From Epichloe hybrida (lineage: Eukaryota; Ascomycota; Sordariomycetes; Hypocreales; Clavicipitaceae), in contig JAFEKR010000013.1 of assembly GCA_019022495.1 (NCBI GenBank), forward strand, positions 868,001-932,000: DNA of 64,000 bases. The letters run 5' to 3'. The translations under genes were made by a program, and so were the position numbers. Of the stretch, positions 12,006-24,640 are shown piece by piece (the stretch's first letter is position 1; each line of letters opens with the position of its first letter). A model generated the notes under the pieces. The model searched no databases. It was not told the DNA's origin and was given only the letters and a program-made list of their open reading frames with translations.

Positions 12006-15000
12006 GATGAGATTTTTATGTGCTGGTATTCGGTCCCAGAAAAGATGAGATGACGCAGGAAAGCACAGCCTGTGCTCTGCAGTTCACGGAAGCCCGCAGG
12101 AATAAGACGGTTCTTCGCACGAACCCTGCAGAATCCTGATGCTGTCCTCCAAAAATTTCGACAGATTGACAAGCCCACCGTGGAACGGTATGTAGACCGT
12201 GCCACGGCTGTCGCCGAAATGCCGAATCGTCGAAGGGGGCAAGACTGCCTGCGCCTAGTTGTATTTTCCCTCGCACGAGAATTATATGGCGGGGAAAGTC
12301 GGCGGGCTGGCTAGGAGAGTCGAGGACTTAGACCATTATTGTCCTTTGTGAAGAACGTGTAAGCCCCGATGCTGCGCGCGCGGACAAGTCGAGAGTTCTG
12401 CGCACACAGCAATGTTGAAAGTAATGATTGATGCCAGGAACAACGATCTAACACGTCTGGTTTTTTTTTTTTTTTTTTTTTTTTGGCCCTCTTCGAATCA
12501 ATTCGGGAAAGAGAGCACCGGTGTCCACTCTGGGTGCGAATCGTTTTAGAAGTAGTCGCTCGACCACCAATATTTACACTCACACCACAACGGTATGTTT
12601 CGGTCGCAACGTGTAACGCGAGAGAGGATCTAGTATTCGGCAGCTAGAGGGAATACAATTCACAAATGCAGAGGAAGTGAATGATGGAAAAATAAAAGGC
12701 TGGCGGTTATCACCACAAGGATGTCGGCGTGCGGAGAGGCGTTGTTTGGTGGCAGCAGAGACCCGCTTCGAGGAGGAGGTGGACCGGGGTCGGCGCTTGT
12801 CTGGCAGCTTGTTCTGGCAGCTTGTTGGGGAGACAAACGGGCCTGCTCGTGCTTCTGGTTACACGAGATAGCCAGGCACAGCGGACTTCGGAGGGAGGGG
12901 GGGCGTTGTAGAGATCGTTCTGATTGTTCTTGCGGCGTCGTAGTGCAGTGTAGAAACAAAGGTCGCCCTGGTTTTCGATATGCAAGCTGCAAAGCAGAGT
13001 CGATCCGACTCAGTCGAGGTTGTAATGGTGAAGGGAAGAATGCGGGCTGTGAACCTTGGAAGTTGGGAAAGAAACAGAGAAAAGGGGAGGCAGGTACGGA
13101 GCAGGTACGGAGCAGGTTTATTACTCGAGTACGGATTACAGAAGAAGAACCAGCAGGACGAGTCTTGGTTGTACGTGGCCAGCCAGCATGCCAAGGTATA
13201 AATGGTGCCGAACGGCGATACGGAATACCTGGGAACTTACAGTGAAAGGTGATCTTATGGCCGGGGGTGCGCTCAACTGCGCTGCTGTGTTGCGCCGACT
13301 GCACCTGGTGCGGTCTGGCACAGCGGGTGCCAGCGGGTGTACAGCGGGTGCACAGCGGATGCACAGCGGGTGTCCCAGAGCGCAGCCACCAGAAGGAGGG
13401 CGAGGAGGGCGAGGAGGAGGGGAAGATGGGACGGATGGGAGGAGATGCGTCCAAGGTGGTGTGACGGGTGCCCATGTTCATCCAGACCTAGTCGCATCGC
13501 GGCGCCTAACTGCCAGCCAACTGCTGGCTTTCACTCGTGAGTGGATAGCTGGCACGGCAGCCAATATAAGATTAGACCCTATGTGGCTTTCGCTTTCTTT
13601 TCGTTCCTGGCCGCGAGGTTTGGCGCATCAAACAGCCAGATACCAGTGGCCTGCGCTTGCGGCCTCCAACTCCGTCATCTTCGCCACGGACGGACATCAA
13701 CCTCGGCCTCCATTCTCCTTCAGATACTGACTGGCTCGGCGCCATAATGAGGCAGCCGGCCTAGTAATTAGCAATCCCTATGGGCCGCTGGATGGACCAC
13801 GTTTGGTGGCGCGGACTGATTGATGACGGAGATGGCTCCAGTGCCTGCAATTCCCGACTCCGGGGGCGTCTGGAGTCACAATGAAGGATATGACTGACGG
13901 AAGAGTGGGCTGTGGATCATGGAAGACCCCTGGGAATGTGTAAAGAGGCACGAGGCAGAAACATGGATCTTCTTAATGCTCCATGCGGAGTACATTGCGC
14001 GCATTGGCGATGCAATATCTCCAAGCAACGCTGATATATTAGTCGATGAGTGGCCAACGGCCCAGCCAAGCCACAGATACCCCTTGACTAGTCTTCCTAT
14101 GGCGTAAGTTAGTTGATATTGAATCCAGCGTGATGAACTAACTAGGCTGTGGTATCAAAAAGCCCCGTCAACGAAAAGGCATTTTGTGCACTGACTTCAA
14201 GCCAATCATTGATTGGGCTTTCTGCCCATCATACGCCAATTTCCGTGATTTTCTCTTTACAGTTCCTCTTCTGTTCGTGCTCCTGGTGGTATTCTATGGC
14301 GCCTGCGGGGCACTTGCATTCTGTCTCGGATCCCGTTTGCTACGACTCTGCGCGCTGGCAACGGCAGCAAACGTCCAACTCGGTCGCTTCTTTTGCGGGG
14401 TTTGCGTGGTTGCACTGCAGACGATCGCTGGCCAGCCATCTGGCTGTCGAAGGCATGCGCAAGGTCGAGGGCCCTGAAAAAGACGAGGGGAAAAAAAGAG
14501 GAGGAGCCAAGGACCCAGGCACAATCCCAATTGAACGGTTTGTTCGGCCACGGGCTATGTGCTTCGATGCATCACTGTACCTCACAGACAGGGAGCGTGT
14601 CTCCTGATCGTGTTCGTCCAAAAACAGACACCCGGAGTCTTCTTCCCCTCTCCTCTCTTCCTCTCTGCTGGACTTGCCGCTTCCCATCCGTCCAACCATA
14701 CGTGTTCTCATCCGCCAACAGCGGACCCGAGACAATGGCTATGGTTCCGCGACCAACCAAATATAAATCAAGACGTCTTGCTCATCATACAAGCGCGGGT
14801 GAAAACTCAGCATGTCGTTGGCGTCGGCGTTGGCGTTGGAGCAGAATGCCGAGGGCGTGGCAGGGCCAGAGGCTTGACCCTTTTTTTTTTTTCCTGAGTA
14901 CGAAGTACGACGTGCGACATTGTGGTTGGGCTCTGGAATCACGCAGTTTGGGGCTGCGGTTGAGAGCGGGGCCACGCCCGCCGACGTTCGAATTGAAACT

Positions 15001-16440
15001 GAGTTCTAAGCGCCGACGTCTTTAGCTGCTCTCGATTGGCTGCGCTTGCTGCAGGTGTGCGAAACAAAGAGACCAATCACACGCCTCATCACGGCAGCTG
15101 CAACGTTCTAATCGCTCTTTCCCGACCGCCATGTCTGGCTTGCAAGGATTCTAATGGATTTTCATGGACCACCAAACTTGGTCAAATCCCATCCATCGGC
15201 TCGACTTGACAATCATTTTAGCCGTCACCGATTCACCACTCATCACTCACTCACGCTCCTTCCCTCGTCATGCTCATCTACAAGCTATTACAGTGAGCCG
15301 GTGGCCCAATCTTACCAGCCGCGGCTTTAGTCCAATTCTGTCGCGCGTGCAACCGGACTCACCATCTATCACGGGCTTACCTGCCCTGTTTGCCGGTTCC
15401 AACTAGCCTCGCTACGACTTGAGCTTAGGTAATTCGTCGTTGCTGAAGAAGCTCCTCAATCGACAGGTTGACTGAGCCCTTGACCCACGCACCCCGACGA
15501 GCCCCATGGCTCAATTGATCCGTCGACCGCGTGTCTGGCTGCCCCGGGTCGTCTCGTTAAGACGAAGGTAACCTTTCTCCCCATGTCACCGTCACCTTGG
15601 CCATGGTCCAACTGTTGCGCAAGGCATGGTTGCGAGCAGGGGACGGGAGAAAAAGGCCCCATCGACACCTTCGACTCGCCGACTCACGACCAACACTTTC
15701 AATACCACAACAACATTTGCCTTCGTATCGGAGGGCCCGTCCCTGATCAGGGTCTCGATATCGAGCAACTGCCCCTTTCCCCTCTTAAGTACACCAACCA
15801 CCACGATGGTGGCAAGGCGGTTGATTCAGGCTCGGCCGATGTGGTTGGTGTCCGTCCCATCTCCCCTCTTCGTCTGCCTACATATATCTCCTCAGAGGTC
15901 ATGGTGCTGTTGAATGCCCAACTGTTGGTGATGTCCGTCGAGTAATACTTGCATACACCAATGTTACATGGTGCATTACGCAGCAAGGGGTTGCCAACAC
16001 TGAAAAGTGATTTCTTAACCTCGTTCGCTGATTTTCCGTCCAGGTCTCGGCAGCAATACAAAGGCGGCCGCTAAGCGGCCCTTCGAACTATTTTCAGTAA
16101 CGAACAGGGTTCAGTGTGGGTATCCCTTCCCGGAAGCACGGCCATGCAGTGTGTGTGAATAACCAAAAGCGACAGTCCAGAAAGTAGTCATTAACCAAAC
16201 AAATATAATATTCTAGATGGGGCGACCTGCGCACTAGGTATTCACGGAGTTTCACGTCAACTGTTAACATGCGAATGCACTTGAGGCGCCGGAAGCAACT
16301 CACAATCATCGATGGCGGCTATGAAAGGCTATGAAGAGCTACTTTAACCTGAGGCCTAAAAAAAAAATCTCTCTTCCAATAACTCATATTCCATCTTCTC
16401 GATTCAATGAACTGCCGTCTTGACTTAGTCCTCGATTTTC
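12006..16440. other. Long gene-poor region
   Basis: No gene could be supported over 4.4 kb. It contains a pure T tract (about 12461-12484), purine-rich and GC-rich low-complexity DNA (13380-13430) and many mutually overlapping open frames of biased composition that resemble no family I know. The frame at 12660-13481 (minus) is Pro/Ser/Thr-rich and antisense to others. The frame at 15583-15945 (plus) has no recognisable domain. RNA genes were looked for by eye and not found. Confidence 0.5.
13321..13372. repeat. 10-12 bp GC-rich minisatellite
   Basis: Five imperfect tandem units of CAGCGGGTGYA type. They create artificial open frames on both strands. Confidence 0.75.
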
Positions 16441-16443
16441 ATC

Positions 16444-16666
16444 ATGGCCGAACGATGTGCCCACGAAGGCTGCACGCACCTCTTGGGCTACTTGTGTCCA
16501 AAGGTACTGTGCTGCTCATGAGTATTCCACCCCATCAGCTCCCTTGCGTGCTGCACATCAACTCAATCTAACGCCTCGTGATATGTACAGACAAGCCGGC
16601 TGGATCCCAGCAGCAGAATGCCTGCATTGGACGCTTCTGATACCTGTGCATGAGGACCGCCATTAG
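16444..16666 (+). pseudogene. AN1-like zinc-finger fragment with frameshift
   Basis: The frame from ATG 16444 reads MAERCAHEGCTHLLGYLCPK and then meets a stop. A second frame resumes at the same spot with RYCAAHEYSTPSAPL. Together they give a CAHEGC..C..C..H pattern like an AN1-type zinc finger. A loss of about 2 bp near 16502 would explain the break. A GT at the break could instead be a donor (GTACTG, with a TACAG acceptor near 16590), which would give a different short tail. It lies 300 bp upstream of another gene with a similar Cys-rich start. The call is tentative. Confidence 0.4.
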
Positions 16667-16970
16667 CGCCCATAGTTTTAGTAAATGAACATATCTACTG
16701 CCGTAGAGTTGCTGGCAACGCAGTGCTGTATACCGAGGTTGGCTGCCGTAAATCACACAGTTTGTAGACAGAGTTGTCGAGCCGCAAGGGCGGCATCAAT
16801 CGGCTTCGTTGTAAACGCGAGGCTCTGACCAAACTTCATTGGTTTTCATGCGTCTCCAAAGACCCACCGACCGCTGTTGCCTAGCTGGCCTCACGTTCTG
16901 GTCGCATAAAAAGCCGTATCAATTCTCTTGTCGGAAATCCCACCTTTCTCCTTGCTCCAAATCAATCGAC

Positions 16971-18445
16971 ATGCCTTCCCTGTGGTCATGTGGTTGGAAC
17001 GGCTGCCAACTCCCGGCCGTTCAACGAGCTGGGGATTGCTTGCTCTGTGACAGGCATATTTGCCGGTTTCATTTGCAGGAACCATGGCATAGATGTCCCA
17101 AACCGGAGGTAATTACTTTCCCCCCATTCATTCCGAGAAGTTGTCTCTGATGATAAAGTCAGTCAAACTGGAGCGAGTATAGCACTCAATATGCTGCAGC
17201 AGAAGCTCGACGCCTAGACAAGCTACGCCAAAGAATTAACGGCGTCAAGCTATGTGCACGCGCATCGCAAGTGCGCAATGGCACCAACGTGCCATATACA
17301 ATCAACTTGTCGCCGAAGAACCTTTAAGCTATGATGGGCGGTCAGAACTGCCATGCGGAAGTTAGATTCGAGGATGTTGTGGTATGGCTTGCACGGTTTC
17401 GGCTTTCTAGTGCGATATCACCGCCACCTGAGGTGCGTGACTACGTGCTGCAGAGCGAAGCCACGACCATGCAGTTCTTGGAGCGTCACACGCGTATTCC
17501 TTCTCCTCGTGTGTTGGACTGGGTATGCGAGTCCGCCCCGAGGAATACGATAGGCGTTGGCTATATACTGATGGAGAAGATCAACGGCACGCCTCTGTAA
17601 TGGCAAAACGCAACCGCCACCCAGAAGGAGAGGATTGTGCGGCAACTTGCAGATATCATGCTCGAAATAGAAAGACACCCATTTGATCAGCTCGGATCGC
17701 TCATCGCCACGATGGTGACGGGGAGCGGCGAAGCGACTCCAGGGGCAGCCGCCGAGTCCCAGATACAGGTGGATGGTCTAGCCAAACATACCACATTTAG
17801 ATCGGGCGATGGTGGCAGGCCACTGGGGCCTTTCCGCTCATCGCAGGAAGCATTCCGTGCCCTTGTAGAGGCACATCTCCGACTGATAGCGGCCGGTGAG
17901 ATCGGAACAGGTGAGAACGCGCTTGATGTTTTTCTAGCCCACCGATTCAGGCTTGATGTTCTCGATAGAGTCTCGGGGCAAACTGCGACAGCTGGGAAAG
18001 ACGGTGAGCAATTCTTCTTGAAGCACGCGGATGACAAGGGTGACCATATCCTGGTGAATGCCGACTTCGAAATTATAGGCATAATCGACTGGGAATGGTG
18101 CAGCACCGCTTCAAGGGAAGAAGCCTTCTCTTCGCCATGCATGATGTGGCCAGTCGCGGCCTTCTACAAGGGCTCCAACGAGCTGGCAGAAGAGGAGCTA
18201 CTCTTGGCCCAGACGGGGCATCACACGGGAATAGGAAGACGCTCGCCAGTCTCATGGGCCTCAAGCGAGCTTTTGATAGGCACGGCTTTGAGACAGATGA
18301 ACAAGTGGTAGAGGACGAGTGGGAGGTCTGGAAGGCAAAAGCGCTTGAGGATTGGAAGCACGAGGCTCTGTTGGAGATTGTTCTAAATGCAGACGACCAA
18401 CCAGGAGCCCCCCATGACCATGTCCGAGATTTGCACGTGAGTTAG
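16971..18445 (+). pseudogene. AN1-like zinc finger + phosphotransferase (APH-like) pseudogene
   Basis: Remnant of a fungal family with an N-terminal Cys/His motif and an APH/choline-kinase-like fold. Exon 1 is 16971-17108 (CGWNGCQLPAV..CLLCDRHICRFH). The intron 17109-17162 ends in GTCAG. The next exon begins SNWSEYSTQYAAAEARR. In the same frame there are TAA codons at 17325-17327 and 17598-17600. Between and after them the reading frame stays conserved: EVRFEDVVVWLARFRL, GVGYILMEKINGTPL, then HADDKGDHILVNADFEIIGI followed by IDWEW, the catalytic/metal region. Near 18205 the frame shifts (LLLAQ to LGPDGASHGNRKT), apparently by a deletion of a segment usual in the family. The end reads GLKRAFDRHGFETDEQVV and stops at 18443. 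Both stops fit CAA-to-TAA changes, the kind RIP makes. Confidence 0.8.
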
Positions 18446-19892
18446 CCTCGTGATGAATGAATGGGGGAAGTCTCTTCAACTCTTCCTACATACGGATTAT
18501 AAAACCAGGCTTTTGAAGTACGGCCCATCTGTGGATCGTGCCACTCCGGATGGCACCCGCCCAAGGTGCCGTGGACCGAATTGGCGGAGCATCATCACGC
18601 AGCTACCTTGATATCACCAACAAGAGAAGCCGAGATGAGCGCTCGGCAGCATGCCAATCATGGCATTGATTCATTGATTCATTCATTTTTACAAGTTTTT
18701 TTTTTGGGGGGCCCACTGGTTGTGGCCAACGCATCTGATTCATGCAAGGGAAACATCGCATTGTCATAAAGACAAGAAGGTGTCTTGCATGCTGTACTCT
18801 GTACGTGGCCTTCATGCACGACGATGGCCGCACAAATGTGGTGAACTAATTGGATTCCTGTCATGCAATGCTGGCGCTGCAGTGCGGTTTAATGACCAGG
18901 TACGGGAGACGTAAAAAAGCTTTATTTCTAGCACATGGTACGTCGCGCGAGTAGAGCCTAGACAATAGCTGCAGTGGCCTCTGATTTGGGCTGCAGTCGT
19001 GCAGTGCAGCAAAGACAAAACCATTTATTTGTTAAAATCCCAACTTTGCCGGTTCCTCACGGGCTTGCATCTCTGCTTGTTTTGTTCCTACACCTGACCC
19101 GGTGAAGTCGAAGGGATCTAAAGCCCCCAATCGTGATTTTCATCCCCGCCGACCTGGCGAGGGCAGATAATCCGCAATAGCAAGTGGTGGTCATTGTCCT
19201 CGTAGCCGAGAATGAAAGAGTGACACGGGGGCTTATGAGTACTATTTCCGGGGTGCGACTATGATTCTTGTTGAACCGACGCAACGTGGTGCTGCGTTGA
19301 GTCAATTATCTGAGTTATTGAGCTGGTTTTTATCCTTGGAGGGACGGGGGGGGGGGGGGGCATGGACTTGGCATCTCCGAGGTATCGATGTGGGCGAGAG
19401 CCTTTTTATCCCCTCTATAATGGTTTTCTGAGAGGATTGATATAGGCAGGGACGGATGGTGCTCATCAAATGCAAAGGAGCCGCTCATTATTATGAGCGG
19501 AAATGCACAAGTCGAAGTGTGTGTCCGATCCTCGTCCACCATCGAGAAGGAAATGTGCGGTACTAATTAGCAGGCGAGGTCGCGTTTGTTCGAATCAAAA
19601 AGCGGGTGGTTTCGACAGCAAAGAAGTGCTGTGAAGCGAAGAGAGAGAAATCTGGTCGCATTTACGGAGTACTCGCCCTGGAATTGACATGATAACTGGG
19701 GGGGACTTCTCTAGGACGACCTTGGATGGATGCACTCAGTGCGGTTTTCATTCAACAACATCCCTTATATCAAGTCAAGCGCGTTCCCTGCAAACAAGGA
19801 ACATGAGTGCCGAAAAGTGTGCAAGAATGAAATTGGAAATTGGAAAAGGGGGTATCTCTGCGAAGAGGGCGATATAAAGTGTCTGTCTGAAG
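18446..19892. other. Intergenic, no gene seen
   Basis: It holds a T tract near 18700, a 13-bp G tract near 19347 and short unsupported frames. The GC-rich island ends just before the AT-rich block. Confidence 0.55.
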
Positions 19893-21047
19893 CAGACCTA
19901 CCCTAAGTAAAAAATCCTGACAAATAAAGAGAAACGCTTATACTAAAAGGTTAAGAATAAAGTAATAGCTAAGACTATTATAGTTACTACTAGATAAATA
20001 CTAGCTAAGGGTAAGTATATAAAGGTTTTAATCTCTAACCTAGTACTAATAATATATGTAGTCTTTAATAAATACCTTACTTCATAAGCACGTAGCTATC
20101 TTATAGCTAGCTAGCCTCTTTATTATCTGCATAGCCTAAAGGTTCTCCAAAGACCTGCTTCGATAAATATCCTATCTTTGACCTCTGCGCTCCTAACAAA
20201 AGGTATCTTACTAGATTATAAAACCTAGGGATTATACTAGGTAATAAGGTACCTAATAATTAATTAATTAATTTAAAAGATATCCTTTAAGTAAAGGAAT
20301 CTAGTAATATCTCTCTTACTAATAATTAAAATATAAGAAGATTAATAGTAAGTTATATTATTATACTTATAAGAGATATAATTCTTTAGTAATTAAAGAA
20401 ATAATTACTAGTTATACTTAGCTTTATAAAGGCTAAATTTATTAATTTAACTTTAATAAGCTTATTAAAACTTTAAATAATAAATTTACTTAAAGACTTT
20501 AAAATCCCTTAATAATAACTATTACTTATATTTATAAATAGCTAAAATATAAAGGTAAATATCCTTAATAAGAGATATAAAGGTTATACTTATTATATTA
20601 ATATAGGATATAAATAGGTAATTAAAAAGACTTTTTAAAGTTATTTTTATCTAGAATAGATTAGAACTAATTAAATAATTCTAAATAGGATAATAAAGAG
20701 TTAAGAATAAATTAAATATAGTAATTTCTTATATTTTCTTTATATAATAAAGGTATAAGACTTTATACTAAATAAAAACACTTTAGTAAAATAAGTATCT
20801 TAGTAAATAAGTAATATCTTTAGCCTTATTTTTAAGCTAGATATTTTACTAGGGGTAGTATTAGTTATAGTAGCCTTATATCTTAGGCATTACTATTATA
20901 ATATCTTCTCTCTTTAAGGCCTTATTATAAGACCTTAGCACTTAGGGTAAAGACTCTCTTTTACCCTTATTATATAGCCTTGTTATGCCACGTGTGAATG
21001 GCTCTAGATAGCTAAATCATTATTATCACTTCCCACACCGTCTCACA
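19893..21047. repeat. AT-rich, RIP-like transposon remnant
   Basis: Base composition changes abruptly to TA-rich DNA with almost no CpG and no usable open frame. The segment 20007-20115 resembles 31983-32085 in the same orientation. The right edge, read on the minus strand, begins TGTGAGACGG and matches starts at 31778 and 31843. That fits an LTR terminus, but the element type is not resolved. Confidence 0.7.
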
Positions 21048-21377
21048 GATCACACCCTTAGACGACAGTGACGTAGCCACGTTAGCAAAAGTCCCTGCTT
21101 ACGAGAGCTTTCGTAAGCTACTATTGCACAACAAGTGGTTTAGGCACGCGACACAGCTAGGGTAGCGTTGATGCCCGAGACAAACAAACAAACAACTTCT
21201 TGAAGCAGTGGTCGTTCCCAGAATGCCTCTGCTACCTGCTGAAATCTCAATCGCCCGATGGATGCTGGGGCCGCTTCCCATCCTTAGCTCTTAGATACAT
21301 GTAGATGATGTAGTGACCGCTTCAGCCAGTTGTCAATCCACGTATCTCAGACCATTGTACTTTGGCGCTCAACTTGA

Positions 21378-23461
21378 CTAATTTTCCCCTACAACGTCCT
21401 GCTGCCGTTTTCTTGCCGTGAACACAACGCCGAGGCTTGGGGCCGAGAAGGTAAATCTGTCCCTGAGCCCAGATAAAAAGCTAGGTGCAGCGCCATCTTG
21501 TGAAAAGTCCACGTCGAACTGGCGCAGTATCGTGCTTGCGACGAGACGAACCTCCATCAAGCCCAGTTGCTTGCCCACGCAGGCGTATTTCCCTTGAGAT
21601 CTAGTCAGGGGGGTCTGCGGGGGAAAGTACCATGAAAGGGCTACAAACTCACCAATTCCAAACGGCGCATACACCGAGATATCCTTTATCAGTTCCGGCT
21701 TTGCCGTCCACCGTTCTGGGATGAAGCTGTCCGGCAGGGCGAAAAATCTCTCATCTAGCAGCAGCTCATTAGCCCTTCCAAGCCATGATTCAACGTGCTG
21801 CCTCTGCCCCAGGAGGGCCATGCCGGACCATTACCTCTGTATTGAGCATAAGAAGGGATTGTGACAATGGTGTCGCCTGGGATAAACCTCTCTCCAATGA
21901 AAATGCCCTCTGATGGCGTCATACGCTGCAGGCCCGAGGGTACCGGAGGAAAGAGTCGAAGCGTCTCATTAATACAGGCTTGGAGGTATGTCATCTTGGA
22001 CAGCTTGGACACATCTAGCTGAGCGGGTTTTGGGAAAACAATGTCGATTTCCTCTTGAAGTTTGACACACGCAGGCTTGTCTGTTGCCAATAGGAAAAAA
22101 AGGCATGACAGAGTTGTGGCCGTGGTGTCACTGCAATTTGGGTCAACCTTGTTTAGATTCGTTATGGGGAGAAAAAAAAAAAAATTCGTCTTACCTGCCA
22201 GCAACTGCAATGAGTTGCATATCTGCTTGTAGATTGAGCCGATCTTGACGACTTGGTTTTTCGAGGCTCCTAAAATCAGACAAGAGCCAAGAAAAAACAT
22301 CGGGAACATTGGGATTGCTCTAAGCGTCTGTGTTTTAGCTTAACATCCAGATAAGTAGGGCAGCAAGTTTTACTTTGTCTGACCTTTTCTCGATGTTGGA
22401 CTTTCTTGACGAGCCAATCCTGAAACTCCATGCCCTCGCGATTCAGGACAGGCAATGCCCTGAATAGAGGAAACGTCCATATCAAGTGACTGAAGTAACC
22501 AACTGCCACCATGTGCTTGTGAATCAGCTTCATGAAGCCATGCTCCTGCCCGCTGCTAAGCATGTCGAAATTCTCTCCAAAGGCTAGATCCCCCATAACG
22601 TCAAAGCTGTAGAAGTTGAACCATTTGGACACGTCGAAGGGCATGCCTTGCGTTTCCTCAATTCGCTGGAGTAATAGACCGGCGTTTTTCTTCACACGGG
22701 GCTCGTAGTCTCGAAGGGCTTATCCGCTTTGGTCAGCGCCGAGATGAAAGAGTACACCAGTGTGGGCTGGAAAAAGTCTCACCCTTGGTGCTGAACGCCT
22801 TCTCCCATGTCTTTCGCCGTCGAGAGTGGTCATCCTTGTTTCGCGTCATGTGGACAGAGATGGCGGGTTGCTCGATATTGTACCATGGGCCCTTGGCACA
22901 AGCGGAACTGTTCGAGTGTATCGCGGAGACGGCCTCTGCGTCGATTATGGAGATCTCCGAGGGGCCTTTGACAGGTCAGCACTGACTTCATAAACTTCTC
23001 CAAGCTTATCATCATGAGGAGAACATGTACTTGCCGACCCGTACAACATCCCCATAAGTGTGATGTAAGCGTTGGATTTCTCGGTAAAGTTGCAAGTTCT
23101 TGGCGGAAAGCCGAGTAATGTACAAGTTGGAGAGCCGCGCAGCGAATGGCCCGGGGAATCGGTTCAAGCGGTGAAAGCTTGCCCTGTAAATGGTGATACT
23201 AGCAAAGAGCCCGAGGACCATTGAGCCCACCAGGCCCAAGGAGAAAACAAAGGGATTCCAAGAGAGACGGAAAGGTAAAAAGTGCGAGAGTACTTCCAGG
23301 CCAATGGCCAGGCTAACGAACAATGCGAAAAACAAACGAATTATCTTCATCGTGTGCAGATCCCACTCTCTCTTGTTGAACAAAAAAACGTGAAGGAACA
23401 CGCCAATGATAAAAGCCATTCCCATGGATGGCGACGCGGATATTGCCCATACTTTGGCCAT
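21378..23461 (-). CDS. Cytochrome P450 monooxygenase, seven exons
   Basis: Heme-thiolate monooxygenase, probably ER-anchored. The model joins 23461-23035, 22965-22783, 22718-22384, 22319-22195, 22130-21835, 21754-21653 and 21592-21378 (560 aa). Every junction keeps frame and restores family motifs. The first intron uses a GC donor (G|GCAAGT), which is needed to give RVGPSEIS. The N-terminus has two or three hydrophobic helices (residues 1-95), more than the usual single anchor. Other motifs: I-helix AGSDTTATT, ETLR (ExxR), FIPERW and heme loop FGIGKYACVG with the Cys ligand. The N-terminal style resembles secondary-metabolism P450s such as tryprostatin hydroxylases. It is divergent from the flavin monooxygenase and 5.6 kb from the IPT-LOG gene, so a role in hydroxylating a cytokinin-type product is inferred, not shown. 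Confidence 0.9.
22966..23034 (-). other. GC-AG intron in the P450 gene
   Basis: Donor G|GCAAGTAC, acceptor TCAAAG. No GT donor nearby gives the required phase-1 join. With GC-AG, the join reads GPSEISIIDAEAVSAI, as expected for a P450. Confidence 0.75.
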
Positions 23462-24096
23462 GGTGGAAGTTGATGGGTATAGCAATGATGAGCTCGGCTC
23501 TAGTTTACTTGTCCTTGCAGGATTTTATACCATAGAGACACGGCGAAGGAGTTGGGGGATGGATAGGCATAGCAGTCCATAGAACGGGAGGAGCAACTTA
23601 CTAGACCTTGTCAATACTCAGATGAACCATCTTTCTTTATAGGAGCGTTCATGCAGCATCCCCTCTAGGCCTTAGCGTAAGGAGCATCCCATGGGGGCTA
23701 AGGAAGCGGCTTAGACATCCGTTACCAGGCATCCATAGTAATCTGTATAGTAAGAGAGTACAATATTTTAATTCTATCTAGCATTGAAATTTGAAGCTAT
23801 TCACTTAGCTACGACGAGAGTTTAAATTGTGAGGCATCTTGTGATGTACCTTTTTGCTATAGCAGCGGCGGCGGCGGTTTAGTCGCAACGTTATTAGCGT
23901 TGTCTTGAGCGTTGTATTACAGCATCTGCTACCACACTGTAGTCTTGTCTTAGCGGTGTCTTTCCATGCGTGGAAAAGATTTATAAGAATCAATATATCT
24001 AATCTTAGATATTATGTATAGACACAAGATTTTTATTTTATTTTTTAGATAGACAATAAAAAACCTTCAATGTAATTATACATAAAACTAGGTCTT

Positions 24097-24203
24097 AAAG
24101 TGGGTTGTTTGGCCGTAAATTGGAAAAACTACATGTCACTACATTTTAAAACCAAAAGGATTCCGAATGTATTTTTGCAAATTACGGCCAAACGACCCAC
24201 TTT
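24097..24203. mobile_element. 107-bp palindromic MITE-like element
   Basis: Terminal arms 24097-24118 and 24182-24203 are 22-bp inverted repeats with one mismatch; the outer part is AAAGTGGGTTGTTTGGCCGT. The arms enclose about 63 bp without coding capacity. A non-autonomous DNA element is the likely origin. Confidence 0.65.
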
Positions 24204-24575
24204 TCAATTTATCATTTTTAAGAATTTCACTCTAAAATATTGCGTAATTTATAGGATCAAGTCTATAATTATAAGCAAGATATAACATTAACACTAAGTA
24301 ATTACAAAAACCTTACATTACGCGATTGCAATGCTATAATCTTTAGCTTATCGCTAATAACTTTAACCCGCGATAAAAGTCTTATTAATGCTTAAGAGCG
24401 TTTTATTCCTTACTCGTATAGATTGTTTTAAGCTAAAATTAATGGCCCAATAGTTTTAAAGTTATTACCACAGAGATAAGAGCTGTAAAGCGCTGTAGAA
24501 GATAGTGGTTAATGACACGTGTTATAATTTACTTGCGACTGTACTGCCTTTTATGCCTAAACATACTTGAATTAG

Positions 24576-24640
24576 GAGGAGTAAGTTAGTTAATTAGCTA
24601 GGGAGTTAACTAATTAACTAACTTGCTTAGTGTCCTACAA
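24576..24640. repeat. Short inverted repeat
   Basis: AAGTTAGTTAATTAG is mirrored by CTAATTAACTAACTT around a central GCTAGGGAGTTAA, with looser outer pairing. It is possibly another small DNA-element remnant. Confidence 0.5.

Noticed and set aside
12660..13481. 273-aa open frame on the minus strand
   Set aside because: Biased composition (Pro, Ser, Arg, Cys), antisense to several equally long frames, and overlapping the CAGCGGGTG minisatellite; no domain recognised.
14184..14477. 97-aa hydrophobic frame
   Set aside because: No family resemblance, overlaps other frames, no supporting splice structure.
15583..15945. 120-aa plus-strand frame
   Set aside because: No recognisable domain; an overlapping frame of similar length exists; coding status cannot be supported.
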